Assembly (NCBI RefSeq): GCF_900544955.1
Contig: NZ_UQXD01000001.1
Location: forward strand, 1 to 64,000
Direction of reading: 5' to 3'
From: an uncultured Oscillibacter sp.
Lineage (GTDB): Bacteria > Bacillota > Clostridia > Oscillospirales > Oscillospiraceae
DNA length: 64,000 bases
Shown piece by piece: positions 14,875-22,641 of the stretch (the first letter of the stretch is position 1; each line of letters begins with the position of its first letter). The translations under genes were made by a program, and so were the position numbers. The notes under the pieces were generated by a model, which was not told the DNA's origin, ran no database searches, and saw only the letters and a list, made by a program, of their open reading frames with translations.

Positions 14875-15432
14875 ATGGAGGACAACCGAATTGTAGATTT
14901 ATATTGGGCAAGAGACGAGAGCGCAATCACGGAAACTGCGTCAAAGTATGGGAAATACTGCTATGCCATTGCGTATAACATTCTCTGCGATCAGGAGGAT
15001 GTGGACGAGAGCGTAAACGATACCTATCTCGGCGCGTGGAACGCCATGCCTCCCCACCGTCCATATATCCTTCGTTCTTTCCTCGGAAAAATTACCCGGC
15101 GCGTATCCCTCAAGAAATGGCGGGATAGTCATCGGGACAAGCGTGGCCGCGGCGAAGTTTCCCTTGCCCTTGACGAGCTTTCGGAGTGTGTGCCGTCAAC
15201 TGTCATGGTGGAGGATGAAATTATGGCGGCGGAGCTGTCAAAATCGCTCAATCGCTTTACTGCCAATCTGCCGGTTACGGAAAGGCAAGTCTTTCTCTGC
15301 CGCTATTGGTATCTGGACTCTATCGAGCAAATCAGCACAGACTTTGGTTTCAGCACCAGCAAGGTAAAATCCATGCTCCGCAGGACAAGGGCAAAGCTGC
15401 TTTCACATCTAAAAAAGGAGGGAGTGGCATGA
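14875..15432 (+). CDS. ECF-type RNA polymerase sigma factor
   Basis: 185-residue extracytoplasmic-function sigma factor. Region 2 (about 20-90) includes YGKYCYAIAYNILCDQEDVDE (first and last parts of the conserved core-binding helix) and the DTYLGAWNAMPP segment. Region 4 (about 130-180) contains LPVTERQVFLCRYWY and the helix-turn-helix IEQISTDFGFSTSKVKSML. TAGGAGGTGG precedes ATG 14875. The stop overlaps the next start in an ATGA, so it is translationally coupled to a membrane protein that should be its anti-sigma or sensor partner. It lies in an AT-richer island between structured non-coding DNA and recombinase remains, so it was probably acquired. Confidence 0.9.
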   Translation: MEDNRIVDLYWARDESAITETASKYGKYCYAIAYNILCDQEDVDESVNDTYLGAWNAMPPHRPYILRSFLGKITRRVSLKKWRDSHRDKRGRGEVSLALDELSECVPSTVMVEDEIMAAELSKSLNRFTANLPVTERQVFLCRYWYLDSIEQISTDFGFSTSKVKSMLRRTRAKLLSHLKKEGVA

Positions 15433-16418
15433 ACGCAAGTCACATTCTCGACGCTCTGGGAACGATCGATGATAAATACATTATGGAGGCAAAGGAGAGA
15501 AGTTTTATGAATACAACCCAAAAAGCCCGAAGCATGAAGCGGACGCTGGCGCTCATCGCGGCGATTGCCGCGATGCTGACCCTTTGCGGATTTGCCGCGT
15601 ACCAGTTGGGCTGGTTCGACCCGTGGCTGCAAAAGCCGTCTGCCGATCCGGTGCAGACCGTCCAAAGCGCGATTGAAGGTCAGGCTGGGAAGGAATATAC
15701 GGTCAGCGTGCGTGTCCATGAAATCAAAGTGGATGAAGATGAAACGGCGCGTGTCGCGGCCATGTATTCCGGCAGCGAGCTTGCCCAGGCGCGGGGCTGG
15801 ACGGACGAGTATCTGGCAAAACACTTTGTTGTGGTATATGCAGACTATTATGTGGAGTACGACCACACAAAGACCTTTATGGACGACGGCCGCACGCAGC
15901 AGTATTTTTACCTGACCCAGGACACGGAAACCGGGAAATGGACGATCAGCGACAACACCTCGCCGGATACAAGTGCGACCTCCAATGTTGTGTGGGAATA
16001 TGAGCCGCTTTTAAGCTCCAAACTCCCCGCATTTCCGTTTCAGTTTGATTTGCCCTATTCGACCATTCAAGCAGAATGCGATACCGGCACGCTCATAGGC
16101 TATCAAGACCACGACGGTACAGCTTATCCGCAGGGCAAACAACTATCACTCCCAAGCGGCAGTACCCTTTACTGGACGCCCCAGGCAGAGGAAAATTATA
16201 AATATGAGCCTTCTGTCGAAATCACTTTTACCATCTACGATGAAGGTGAAGCGACTTTTAGCGGCGCTATCTCAATTCAAGCTGAACCAGCCGGGAGCGA
16301 TTCGGAACCTGTTGTTTACTCCGCTGTACTCAATGAAGGGTCGGGTCTTTCAATGACACAGGCAACCGACACAGAGGGAGCGGTTATCACAGTCGCATTT
16401 AAGCCGCTTGAAAATTAG
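15429..16418 (+). CDS. Membrane-anchored anti-sigma-like partner of the ECF sigma factor
   Basis: 329 residues. The N-terminus NASHILDALGTIDDKYIMEA matches the short sigma-binding opening seen in many Clostridia ECF partners. One membrane helix follows at about 37-58 (LALIAAIAAMLTLCGFAAYQ). The rest (about 60-329) is predicted to be extracytoplasmic, with no catalytic motif that I recognise; it is rich in Tyr, Thr and acidic residues and looks like one or two beta domains. ATGA overlap with the sigma gene supports the pairing. A likely model is that the short cytoplasmic head holds the sigma factor and the exterior domain senses an envelope signal. No zinc-binding anti-sigma motif is present. 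Confidence 0.7.
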   Translation: MNASHILDALGTIDDKYIMEAKERSFMNTTQKARSMKRTLALIAAIAAMLTLCGFAAYQLGWFDPWLQKPSADPVQTVQSAIEGQAGKEYTVSVRVHEIKVDEDETARVAAMYSGSELAQARGWTDEYLAKHFVVVYADYYVEYDHTKTFMDDGRTQQYFYLTQDTETGKWTISDNTSPDTSATSNVVWEYEPLLSSKLPAFPFQFDLPYSTIQAECDTGTLIGYQDHDGTAYPQGKQLSLPSGSTLYWTPQAEENYKYEPSVEITFTIYDEGEATFSGAISIQAEPAGSDSEPVVYSAVLNEGSGLSMTQATDTEGAVITVAFKPLEN

Positions 16419-16460
16419 CCGCCCATTTGTGAAAAGAAAATAGATAATAAGAAAAAGCGC

Positions 16461-16742
16461 TTGGGTGCAATAATCGGCGCGGTATGCGGTGCTACTCTTA
16501 TTCTCTTTGGAACGGTTGGAGTTTGGACTTCAAATATGACCTATCACATAATCGACACAATGCCGAATACTCATGTAGTCAGTCAAGGTGCTACTACTCC
16601 GATTTGTATAGCGTTCATCTTTTTAGGCGTGGGCCTAACCTCATGGGGCATATACAAATTGCGTGAGCAGCACCACCCATATCCCGAAATCGACCACCTA
16701 TTAAAAAACAATAGTGGGGCAATTTCCAAATCCCTATATTAA
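16461..16742 (+). CDS. Small two-helix membrane protein of unknown function
   Basis: 93 residues if started at TTG 16461; no ATG or good ribosome site is visible, so the start is uncertain. Two hydrophobic segments (about 2-24 and 46-66) flank a short loop containing THVVSQGATTP, and the tail is polar. It begins 42 bases after the anti-sigma-like gene and ends 35 bases before a LytTR gene. LytTR regulators are often encoded with small membrane proteins, so it may belong with that regulator or with the sigma cassette. I do not recognise the family. Confidence 0.5.
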   Translation: MGAIIGAVCGATLILFGTVGVWTSNMTYHIIDTMPNTHVVSQGATTPICIAFIFLGVGLTSWGIYKLREQHHPYPEIDHLLKNNSGAISKSLY

Positions 16743-16777
16743 AAATGCAAGAAGCCGAGAGGAAAGGAGGTGACATC

Positions 16778-17076
16778 ATGCAAGTTGAAGTAAAAATAGA
16801 TGAAAACTGCAAAAACCCGAAAATCATCATTGTTGCCGACAAAATGACGGACGAAATAGGCGCTCTTGTGCAAAGCCTCTCCGCATCTTACCCAAAGGTC
16901 ATTGCGGTTTTTTCCGGGGACGAGGTTCGGCTGTTGGAGGAAAGCGAGTTTGTCTGTATCGATGCGGCAAACCAAAAAGTCTATGCTGAAACGGCAAACC
17001 GAGAGTACATTTTGCGCCCCCGCCTCTATGAATTGGAGGAAGGGCTGAACAAGCGGCTCTTTGTGCGTATCTCTAT
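16778..17076 (+). pseudogene. Truncated LytTR-type DNA-binding regulator
   Basis: The first 99 codons encode the start of a single-domain LytTR regulator of the short Clostridia type: QVEVKIDENCKNPKIIIV, ADKMTDEIGALVQ, then the LytTR core AVFSGDEVRLLEESEFVCID, ANQKVYAETANREYILR and RLYELEEGLNKRLFVRIS. The normal continuation after FVRIS (an NSE-type DNA-contacting strand and another 40 or so residues) is missing. The frame runs straight into a recombinase sequence instead. AAAGGAGG before ATG 16778 is intact. The gene was therefore cut by a deletion or recombination event and is unlikely to bind DNA. Confidence 0.75.
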
Positions 17077-18372
17077 GAATGAGTGGTACACCAAGGACAT
17101 CTCCAAGAAGCGCCGGATCGTCAACAAGCTGAAGGGCAATTCCGGCGTCCCCCTCTCGCCCCCGTCCTATGGGTACAGGAAAACCCGGAGGCCGCCCCCA
17201 CCCGCTGGATCGTGGACGAGGCCGCCGCCGTGAACGTCCGCCGTATCTTCCGCATGGCCATGGAGGGCTTCGGGATCGGTGAAATTGCTCCGTCACTGGA
17301 GGCCGACGGCATCCTCACCCCCACCGCCTACTGGCAGAGTATGGGCGTGGGCCGGGACGGGAAAAAGACCAGGTTTTCCCCTAGCGATTGGCGGCACTCC
17401 ACCGTTGCAAAAATCCTCGCCTTGCAGGAATACTGCGGGGATGTGATCAACTTTAAGACCTTATTCAAGTCCTGCAAGATGAAAAAACAGATAGACAATC
17501 CCGAGGAAAACCGGGCCGTGTTCTTGAATGTGCATGAGCCTGTCATTGACCTGGAGACCTGGGAGAAGGTACAGAAGAAGCACGGCACCCGCAAGAAGCC
17601 CACCACCAAGGCCGACACGGAGCGGAGCATTTTCACCGGCCTGTTGAAATGCCCTGCCTGCGGCGGCAATCTCAACTTTCATTTCAACCAGGGCAATCAC
17701 CACATCAAATACTTCAGCTGCTGCAACTACAACCGGGGCAAGGACAAATGCACGTCCACCCATTATATCTATATCCGGCTGGACTTCCTGGAGCGAGTGG
17801 TGCTGGAGGAAATCCGCCGCCTGACCCGCTTTGCCGATGAGTACGAGGACGATTTTGCACAGGCCATTGTGGGGCGCTCCATGAAAAGGTTGGAGCGTGA
17901 CCGCGCCAGAAGGCAAAAGGAGCTGGATGGCCTGTTGGCCCGGGTGAAGGAGCTGGATGTGCTTTTTGAACGTATCTATGAGGACAGCGTGGCCGGGAAA
18001 ACCAGCGACGAACGGTTCTCCCGCATGGCGAAAAGTACGAGCAGGAGCAGGGAGAAGTGGCCGGAAAAATTAAGGCCCTGCGGAAAGAGCTTCGCAAGGA
18101 GGGCGGCCAAACGATGACCGCCGAGTGGTTCCTTGATACGATCCGCCAATATACCGACGTGCGGAAGCTGACCCAGCGCGGTGACGGAGCTGATAGACCA
18201 CATCGACGTGTATCGCGCGGAGAAGGTGGACAGCGTGACCCGCCAGCGGGTGGTCATCCATTATCACTTCATCGGCGCGTTTATCGCCCCCAAGCGCAAG
18301 GACATCCCCGAGGCCGCCATCCTCATGCAACCAAGAAAGGGAGCAGCCGTTTGCTGCTCCCCGGAACAATGC
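17077..18372 (+). pseudogene. Decayed large serine recombinase lacking its catalytic domain
   Basis: From MNEWYTKDISKK onward this is the recombinase and zinc-ribbon part of a large serine recombinase of Clostridia mobile elements. The N-terminal resolvase domain with the active-site serine is absent. Three small deletions break the frame. One base is lost near 17178, where restoring a G gives YGYRKDPE before the intact PTRWIVDEAAAV. One A is lost near 18031, restoring RMAKKYEQEQ. Two bases are lost near 18180, restoring LTQRMVTELIDHIDVY. The body keeps ILALQEYCGDVINFKT, the Cys ribbon CPACGG...CCNYNRGKDKC and HYHFIGAF near the end. The normal stop is not evident, and the sequence fades out just before the tRNA-Pro terminator. 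It is non-functional. Confidence 0.85.
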
Positions 18373-18390
18373 GTGATGGATTTTGAGCAT

Positions 18391-18441
18391 AAAAAAGCGG
18401 AGTGTCCTTCTAGGATCTCAAATCCTAGAAGGACACTCCGC
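18391..18441 (-). terminator. Terminator of the tRNA-Pro gene
   Basis: A perfect 19-bp stem (18397-18415 with 18423-18441) with a 7-base loop is followed, on the minus strand, by six T (AAAAAA at 18391-18396). It starts one base after the CCA end of the tRNA. Confidence 0.9.
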
Positions 18442-18442
18442 A

Positions 18443-18518
18443 TGGTCCGAGTGGCGGGATTTGAACCCACGGCCTCTTGGTCCCGAACCAAGCGCGCTAC
18501 CAACTGCGCTACACCCGG
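18443..18518 (-). tRNA. tRNA-Pro (anticodon CGG)
   Basis: Read on the minus strand, the 76-base sequence folds into a full cloverleaf. The acceptor stem is CCGGGTG/CACTCGG (one G-U), the D arm contains AGCGCAGTTGGTAGCGC, and the anticodon stem-loop is CTTGG-TTCGGGA-CCAAG, putting CGG at 34-36. The T arm is GTGGG-TTCAAAT-CCCGC, and the CCA end is encoded. Proline identity also fits the overall match to bacterial tRNA-Pro. Confidence 0.95.
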
Positions 18519-18658
18519 AAATTGCTGGGATGACTGCCCGGCGGTTTCCCACCCGCCACAGCTAATCCATTATACGGAATTTTTTCGAGAATGTCAAGGT
18601 AATATTCCCGGAAAAACGGACATAGGATGCGGAAGAGCGATGAACGGGAGGGAAGGCT

Positions 18659-19627
18659 ATGACTTCACGGCAGGCGGGACGCAGAATCAGTACCATTGCG
18701 GCGGAGAAGCGGCGGCGCGGCGGTGTGCGGGGCGGCACGCGGCAGGCGGCCCGGCGGAAGGCCGCGCCCCTCTCGTCCAAGGAGCGGCAGCGGCTGGTGC
18801 AGCTGGTGATCTGCGGCAGCGTCTTTGTGCTGCTGGTGGCGGCCAAGCTGCTGCTGCCGGAGAAGATGGCCCAGATGAACCGGCAGCTGGCGGGGGCTCT
18901 GGAGCAGAATATGGACGTCCGGACGGTGTTCTCCGCCGTGGGGCGGGCCTTCAGCGGCGAGGCGGACCTGGGCGGCGCCGCTCAGGAGGTCTACCAGGCG
19001 GTGTTCCATCCCCAAGCGGCGGGGGAGGCCCTGGAGACGGCCGCATTGGGGGAGCTGGCGGACGGCGCGGCGCTGGGTACGCTGCAGCCCTACCGGAAAG
19101 CGGCGCCGGAGAGTCTGCCGGAGAGCCAGCCGGAGTCGGAGGCGGCGGAGACGCCCCAGGCCGCCAGTCTGGCCTATGTACTCTACTCCGACAAGAATCT
19201 GCCGGAGGGCGTCAGCATGGAGCAGGCCATTTTGAATTTTGACTACTGCACACCGGTATCCGGTGTTCTCTCCTCGAACTTTGGCTACCGGGAGCACCCG
19301 GTGGAGGGGGAGGAGCGGTTTCACTACGGCGTGGACCTGGCGGCCAACACCGGCACCGCCATCGGCTGCTTTGCCGACGGCACGGTGAAGGCGGTGGGGG
19401 AGAGCAGCAGCTATGGCAAATACTGCATCGTGGACCACGCCGGGGGCTATTCCACTCTGTACGCCCATTGCAGCCGAGTCACGGTCTCCGCGGGCACCGG
19501 GGTGACGGAGGGACAGAAGATCGCCGAGGTGGGGGAGACGGGAATGGCCACCGGCCCCCACCTGCACTTCGAGCTCCACCGGGACGGCGTCTATCTGAAT
19601 CCCATCTACTATGTCTCCCTTGCGTAG
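18659..19627 (+). CDS. M23-family peptidase-like membrane protein (SpoIVFA/SpoIIQ type)
   Basis: 322 residues. The N-terminal third is basic and cytoplasmic, with a single membrane helix near 45-62 (VQLVICGSVFVLLVAAKLL). A Glu/Ala/Pro-rich linker follows, then a LytM/M23 domain at about 200-320: SSNFGYREHP, FHYGVDLAANTGT, YGKYCIVDHAGGYSTLYAH and GPHLHFEL. The zinc ligands HxH (HLHFE) and the His of FHYGVD are present, so it may be active. ATG 18659 has GGAGGG upstream. Its stop overlaps the start of an M50 intramembrane protease by 17 bases. That pairing is the spoIVFA-spoIVFB arrangement of sporulating Firmicutes, where the M23-like protein regulates the protease that cuts pro-sigma-K. Confidence 0.85.
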   Translation: MTSRQAGRRISTIAAEKRRRGGVRGGTRQAARRKAAPLSSKERQRLVQLVICGSVFVLLVAAKLLLPEKMAQMNRQLAGALEQNMDVRTVFSAVGRAFSGEADLGGAAQEVYQAVFHPQAAGEALETAALGELADGAALGTLQPYRKAAPESLPESQPESEAAETPQAASLAYVLYSDKNLPEGVSMEQAILNFDYCTPVSGVLSSNFGYREHPVEGEERFHYGVDLAANTGTAIGCFADGTVKAVGESSSYGKYCIVDHAGGYSTLYAHCSRVTVSAGTGVTEGQKIAEVGETGMATGPHLHFELHRDGVYLNPIYYVSLA

Positions 19628-20201
19628 ACTCCGGGTCTCCGGCGCCTTCTGGCTGCTGGTGCTGTGGTTTGGCGCGGTGAACGGATGGGGGCTGCTGGGG
19701 ACGGTGCTGCTGGCGGCGGCGGTCCACGAGGCGGGGCACTGCCTGGTGCTGCTGGCGGCGGGCGCCCGGATCACCGGGCTGCGGATCGGCGTGCTGGGGG
19801 CGGTGCTGGAGACGGACAGCGTCCGGCTGTCCTACGGCCGGGAGCTGCTGGGGGTGCTGGCGGGGCCGGGGGCCAATTTGCTGCTGGCCTGGGTCCTGCG
19901 CCCCCTGGGAGAGGCGGCGTCCGCCGCCGTGGGCGCCAATCTGGTACTGGCGGCCTTTAACCTGCTGCCCATCTACCCGCTGGACGGCGGCCGGGCGCTG
20001 GGACTGCTGGTCTCCTGGGCCGCCGGGCCGGAGGCGGGGCACCGGCTCGTCCGCTGGACCGGCGCCGGGACGGGGCTGGCGCTGGCAGGCGGGGCGGCGT
20101 GGCTGATGTGGCGGACCGGGGGGAGCCTGTGGCTCCTGCCCCCGATGGCGGGAGCGCTGGCGGCGGCGGGGCGGAGCCTGACGGGGGCCCTGCCGGAGTG
20201 A
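19611..20201 (+). CDS. spoIVFB: M50 site-2 intramembrane metalloprotease (SpoIVFB-like)
   Basis: 196-residue polytopic protein with the zinc-protease motif HEAGH at residues 39-43 inside the second helix and the third ligand region NLLPIYPLDGGRA at about 121-133, the SpoIVFB-type NPDG equivalent. About six hydrophobic segments are visible. It lacks the C-terminal CBS domain of Bacillus SpoIVFB and is therefore shorter than that protein. The gene starts inside the end of the M23-like gene, which implies coupled translation and a shared role. In sporulation the family cleaves pro-sigma-K in the forespore membrane. The pro-sigma-K substrate is not in this window. Confidence 0.85.
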   Translation: MSPLRRLRVSGAFWLLVLWFGAVNGWGLLGTVLLAAAVHEAGHCLVLLAAGARITGLRIGVLGAVLETDSVRLSYGRELLGVLAGPGANLLLAWVLRPLGEAASAAVGANLVLAAFNLLPIYPLDGGRALGLLVSWAAGPEAGHRLVRWTGAGTGLALAGGAAWLMWRTGGSLWLLPPMAGALAAAGRSLTGALPE

Positions 20202-20226
20202 GGCGGCGGTTTTTGTAAAATAATGC

Positions 20227-20255
20227 TTGCAATCTAGCGGGGGTTATGGTATCCT
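20227..20255 (+). promoter_or_regulatory. Promoter of rplS
   Basis: TTGCAA (20227-20232), 17 bases, TATCCT (20250-20255). The leader of about 100 bases before rplS is GC-rich and may fold, but no known ribosomal-protein leader motif was recognised. Confidence 0.7.
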
Positions 20256-20358
20256 ATTACGGCTAGAAAGGGCGGTCCTCTGCCGTGTGCGGGCCGGATA
20301 CTGGCATCTGCACAGGGAAAAGCGGCAAGAACGCCTATATTTGAGGAGGAAATACCCC

Positions 20359-20700
20359 ATGAATCTCATTGAGGAACTGAACAAGGAAACCCTGGCCAAC
20401 GAGGCGCCCCAGGTCCAGATCGGCGACACCGTGCGTGTCCACGTGAAGGTCACGGAGGGTTCCCGCGAGCGTATCCAGGTCTTCGAGGGCACCGTCATCG
20501 CCAAGAAGCACGGCGGCATCGAGGAGACCATCACCGTTCGCCGCATCTCTTACGGCATCGGTGTGGAGAAGGTGTTCCCCGTCCATTCTCCTTCCATCGA
20601 CTCCATTGAGGTCGTCCGCAACGGCGCCGTCCGCCGGGCCAAGCTGTACTATCTGCGCGGCCGCGTGGGCAAGGGTGCCAAGATCAAGGAGAAGCTCTGA
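20359..20700 (+). CDS. rplS: 50S ribosomal protein L19
   Basis: 113 residues, the standard length for L19 (bL19), which sits at the interface of the two ribosomal subunits. The sequence is fully typical: [53 protein letters not shown] and the basic end [27 protein letters not shown] precedes ATG 20359. In many Firmicutes rplS follows trmD; here it has its own promoter and terminator and stands alone between the M50 protease and a glycosyltransferase. Codon use is strongly biased toward C-ending codons, as expected of a highly expressed gene. Confidence 0.98.
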   Translation: MNLIEELNKETLANEAPQVQIGDTVRVHVKVTEGSRERIQVFEGTVIAKKHGGIEETITVRRISYGIGVEKVFPVHSPSIDSIEVVRNGAVRRAKLYYLRGRVGKGAKIKEKL

Positions 20701-20713
20701 TCCCAAAGGACAA

Positions 20714-20740
20714 AGAGAGGCGTATGCCTCTCTTTTTTCT
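20714..20740 (+). terminator. Rho-independent terminator of rplS
   Basis: Stem AGAGAGGC (20714-20721) with GCCTCTCT (20726-20733), loop GTAT, followed by a run of T. Confidence 0.9.
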
Positions 20741-20772
20741 TGCCAAAAGGGCAGATGGAGGAAGGTTTTGGG

Positions 20773-20802
20773 TTGCACAGAGGTCGACCCTTATGGTATA
20801 AT
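20773..20802 (+). promoter_or_regulatory. Promoter of the tagA-tmk operon
   Basis: TTGCAC (20773-20778), an 18-base spacer and a perfect TATAAT (20797-20802). Confidence 0.7.
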
Positions 20803-20839
20803 GAAAAACTGTATGAGTATGTAAGTGGTAGGTGATTCC

Positions 20840-21559
20840 ATGCGCATCGACGTGCTTGGCGTCGGTTTTGACAATCTGACCATGGAGGAGGCCGTCTCCC
20901 GGGGGATGGCTCTGGTGGCGGAGGGCGGCACCCACTATGTGGCGACGCCCAATCCGGAGATCGTGGAGGTCTGCCGGGAGGACCCGGCGGCCCGGGCGGC
21001 GGTGAACGGCGCGGACCTGGTGCTGCCCGACGGCGTCGGCGTGGTGAAGGGCGCCAGGATGCTGGGAACGCCCTTGAAGGAAAAAGTGCCCGGCGTTGAA
21101 TTTGCCGCCCATTTGATGGAAAGACTGGCAGAGGAGGGCAAGTCCCTCTATCTGCTGGGGGCCAAGCCCGGCGTGGCGGCCCGGGCGGCGGAGCGGCTGG
21201 TCCGGCAGTATCCGGGGCTGCGGCTGGCCGGGATCCACGACGGCTACTTCCAGGAGGACGGCCCCGTGACGGAGGCCATCCGCCAGAGCGGCGCCGACGT
21301 GGTGTTCGTGTGCCTGGGGGCGCCGAAGCAGGAGCTGTGGATGCAGAAAAACGGCCCGGCCACCGGCGCAAAGCTGCTGTGCGGCCTGGGCGGGAGCCTG
21401 GACGTGTTCGCCGGCGTGGTGCAGCGGGCGCCGAAGTTCTGGTCCGACCACGGGCTGGAGTGGTTTTACCGCCTGTGCAAGGAGCCCCGGCGCATCGGGC
21501 GGATGATGAAGCTGCCGCTGTTTTTGGTCCATGTGAAGCAGGAGAGAAGACGCAGATGA
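20840..21559 (+). CDS. tagA: WecG/TagA/CpsF-family glycosyltransferase
   Basis: 239-residue enzyme of the family that transfers N-acetylmannosamine (TagA) or similar sugars from UDP-sugar to a lipid-linked acceptor for wall teichoic acid or other surface glycan. The family motifs are clear: MRIDVLGVGFDNLTMEEAV at the start, YVATPNPEIV, the catalytic-site region ADLVLPDGVGVVKGARMLGT with its Asp, VPGVEF, YLLGAKPGVA, and VCLGAPKQELWM with a downstream GLGGSLDVFAG. ATG 20840 has only a weak AGGTG upstream, and GTG 20825 is an alternative. The stop overlaps the tmk start in an ATGA. No other teichoic-acid genes are present here, so the acceptor is uncertain. Confidence 0.9.
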   Translation: MRIDVLGVGFDNLTMEEAVSRGMALVAEGGTHYVATPNPEIVEVCREDPAARAAVNGADLVLPDGVGVVKGARMLGTPLKEKVPGVEFAAHLMERLAEEGKSLYLLGAKPGVAARAAERLVRQYPGLRLAGIHDGYFQEDGPVTEAIRQSGADVVFVCLGAPKQELWMQKNGPATGAKLLCGLGGSLDVFAGVVQRAPKFWSDHGLEWFYRLCKEPRRIGRMMKLPLFLVHVKQERRRR

Positions 21560-22221
21560 GTGGAAAACTGATTGTATTTGAGGGGACCGACGGCTCCGGC
21601 AAGGCCACCCAGGCCCGGCTGCTGTGCCGCCGCCTGGACGAGGAGGGCGTGGCCTACCGGGAGATCGACTTCCCCCGGTACGGCAATCCCTTTGCCGAGC
21701 CCGCCCGGCTGTATTTGGAGGGGGCCCTGGGAAAGGAGCCGGGAGACGTGAACGCCTACGCCTCCTCTGTGCTGTTTGCCGTGGACCGCTTTGCCTCCTA
21801 CAAGGAGGATTGGGGCGGGTTTTATGAGGCGGGGGGGCTGATTGTGGCCAACCGCTACACGACGTCCAACGCCGTCCACCAGGCCTCCAAGCTGCCGGAG
21901 GGGGAGCGGGAGACGTTCCTCCAGTGGCTCTTCCAGCTGGAGTACGACCGCCTGGGCCTGCCCAGGCCGGACCTGGTGCTCTATCTGGACATGCCCACGG
22001 AGATCACGGAGCGGATGCTGCGCAGCCGGGAGGACCGCACCGGCACCCACGCCGACATCCACGAGCGGGACGAGGCCTATCTCCGCCGGTGCCGGACCAG
22101 CGCCGGGGCGGTGGCGGAGGCCTGCGGGTGGACGGTGATCGGCTGCGCCCGGGATGGGGCGCCCCGCCCGCCGGAGGAGATTCACCGGCAGGTGTACGGC
22201 ATTGTGCGGGAGCTGCTGTAA
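21556..22221 (+). CDS. tmk: Thymidylate kinase
   Basis: 221-residue P-loop kinase that phosphorylates dTMP to dTDP. The Walker A reads GTDGSGKATQ, a member-specific variant in which Ala replaces the usual Thr/Ser after Lys. It also has DFPRYGNPF (the DR[YF]-type substrate loop, here FPRYG), VANRYTTSNAVHQ (the RY-S/T thymidine-binding motif) and DLVLYLDMP; the lid region has RSREDRTGTHADIHE. This longer, F-P-R-Y type resembles the form common in Clostridia. It is translationally coupled to tagA. A non-canonical P-loop Ala also occurs in some nucleotide kinases, so activity is expected. Confidence 0.88.
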   Translation: MSGKLIVFEGTDGSGKATQARLLCRRLDEEGVAYREIDFPRYGNPFAEPARLYLEGALGKEPGDVNAYASSVLFAVDRFASYKEDWGGFYEAGGLIVANRYTTSNAVHQASKLPEGERETFLQWLFQLEYDRLGLPRPDLVLYLDMPTEITERMLRSREDRTGTHADIHERDEAYLRRCRTSAGAVAEACGWTVIGCARDGAPRPPEEIHRQVYGIVRELL

Positions 22222-22249
22222 GGCTTGTCTCCTTTTCAGGGCTGGAGAA

Positions 22250-22265
22250 AGGGCGCTTCGCGCCC
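22250..22265. terminator. Small GC hairpin between converging genes
   Basis: GGGCGC (22251-22256), loop TTC, GCGCCC (22260-22265). On the minus strand it is followed by TTTCTCC, so it may end the microprotein transcript. Confidence 0.4.
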
Positions 22266-22282
22266 TCCCTCCGCCGGACGGA

Positions 22283-22492
22283 TCAGCAGCAGGTATCGTT
22301 GCAGCCGCAGCCGCAATTGTTCCCACAGCCGCAGCCGCAGTTGTTCCCGCATCCGCAGCCGCATCCGCAGCTGTTTCCGCAGCCGCAGCCGGACCCCCAG
22401 ATGCTGCCGCTGCCGCAGCAGCAGCAAATCAGGATGACGATGATGATGAGCCACAGGCAGGAACCATTGTCGTTTCCGTTGTTAAAGCACAT
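22283..22492 (-). CDS. Cysteine- and glycine-rich small membrane-type protein
   Basis: 69 residues. It begins with a polar MCFNNGNDNGSC head, then a short hydrophobic helix LWLIIIVILICCCC (about 14-27), then a tail made almost only of Cys, Gly and Asn (repeats of CGCGNNCGCG type) ending NDTCC. More than 20 cysteines are present. GAGGTGA lies 9 bases before ATG on the minus strand. The codons used (GGC/TGC/TGT) create the striking CAGCCG repeats seen on the plus strand. Similar short hydrophobic Gly/Asn proteins (YjcZ-type) belong to spore coats of Firmicutes. A coat or metal-binding role is plausible but not shown. Confidence 0.65.
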   Translation of the reverse strand: MCFNNGNDNGSCLWLIIIVILICCCCGSGSIWGSGCGCGNSCGCGCGCGNNCGCGCGNNCGCGCNDTCC

Positions 22493-22641
22493 AGGATTGT
22501 CACCTCACTTTGAGACATTCTATGCGCCGGGAGCCCGAAAGGGAGCCTGGCCATTGGAAAAAATTTGGTTGGACAAGACAAAACAGGAAAATTTCGGGCC
22601 GCTTTTGGGAAAACCCGGGGCGGGGAGTCATGGAGGTTTCA

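Noticed and set aside
22283..22440. CAGCCG-rich short repeats looking like a CRISPR array or microsatellite
   Set aside because: The repeats are irregular, have no spacers, and are fully explained as Cys/Gly codons of the minus-strand microprotein.
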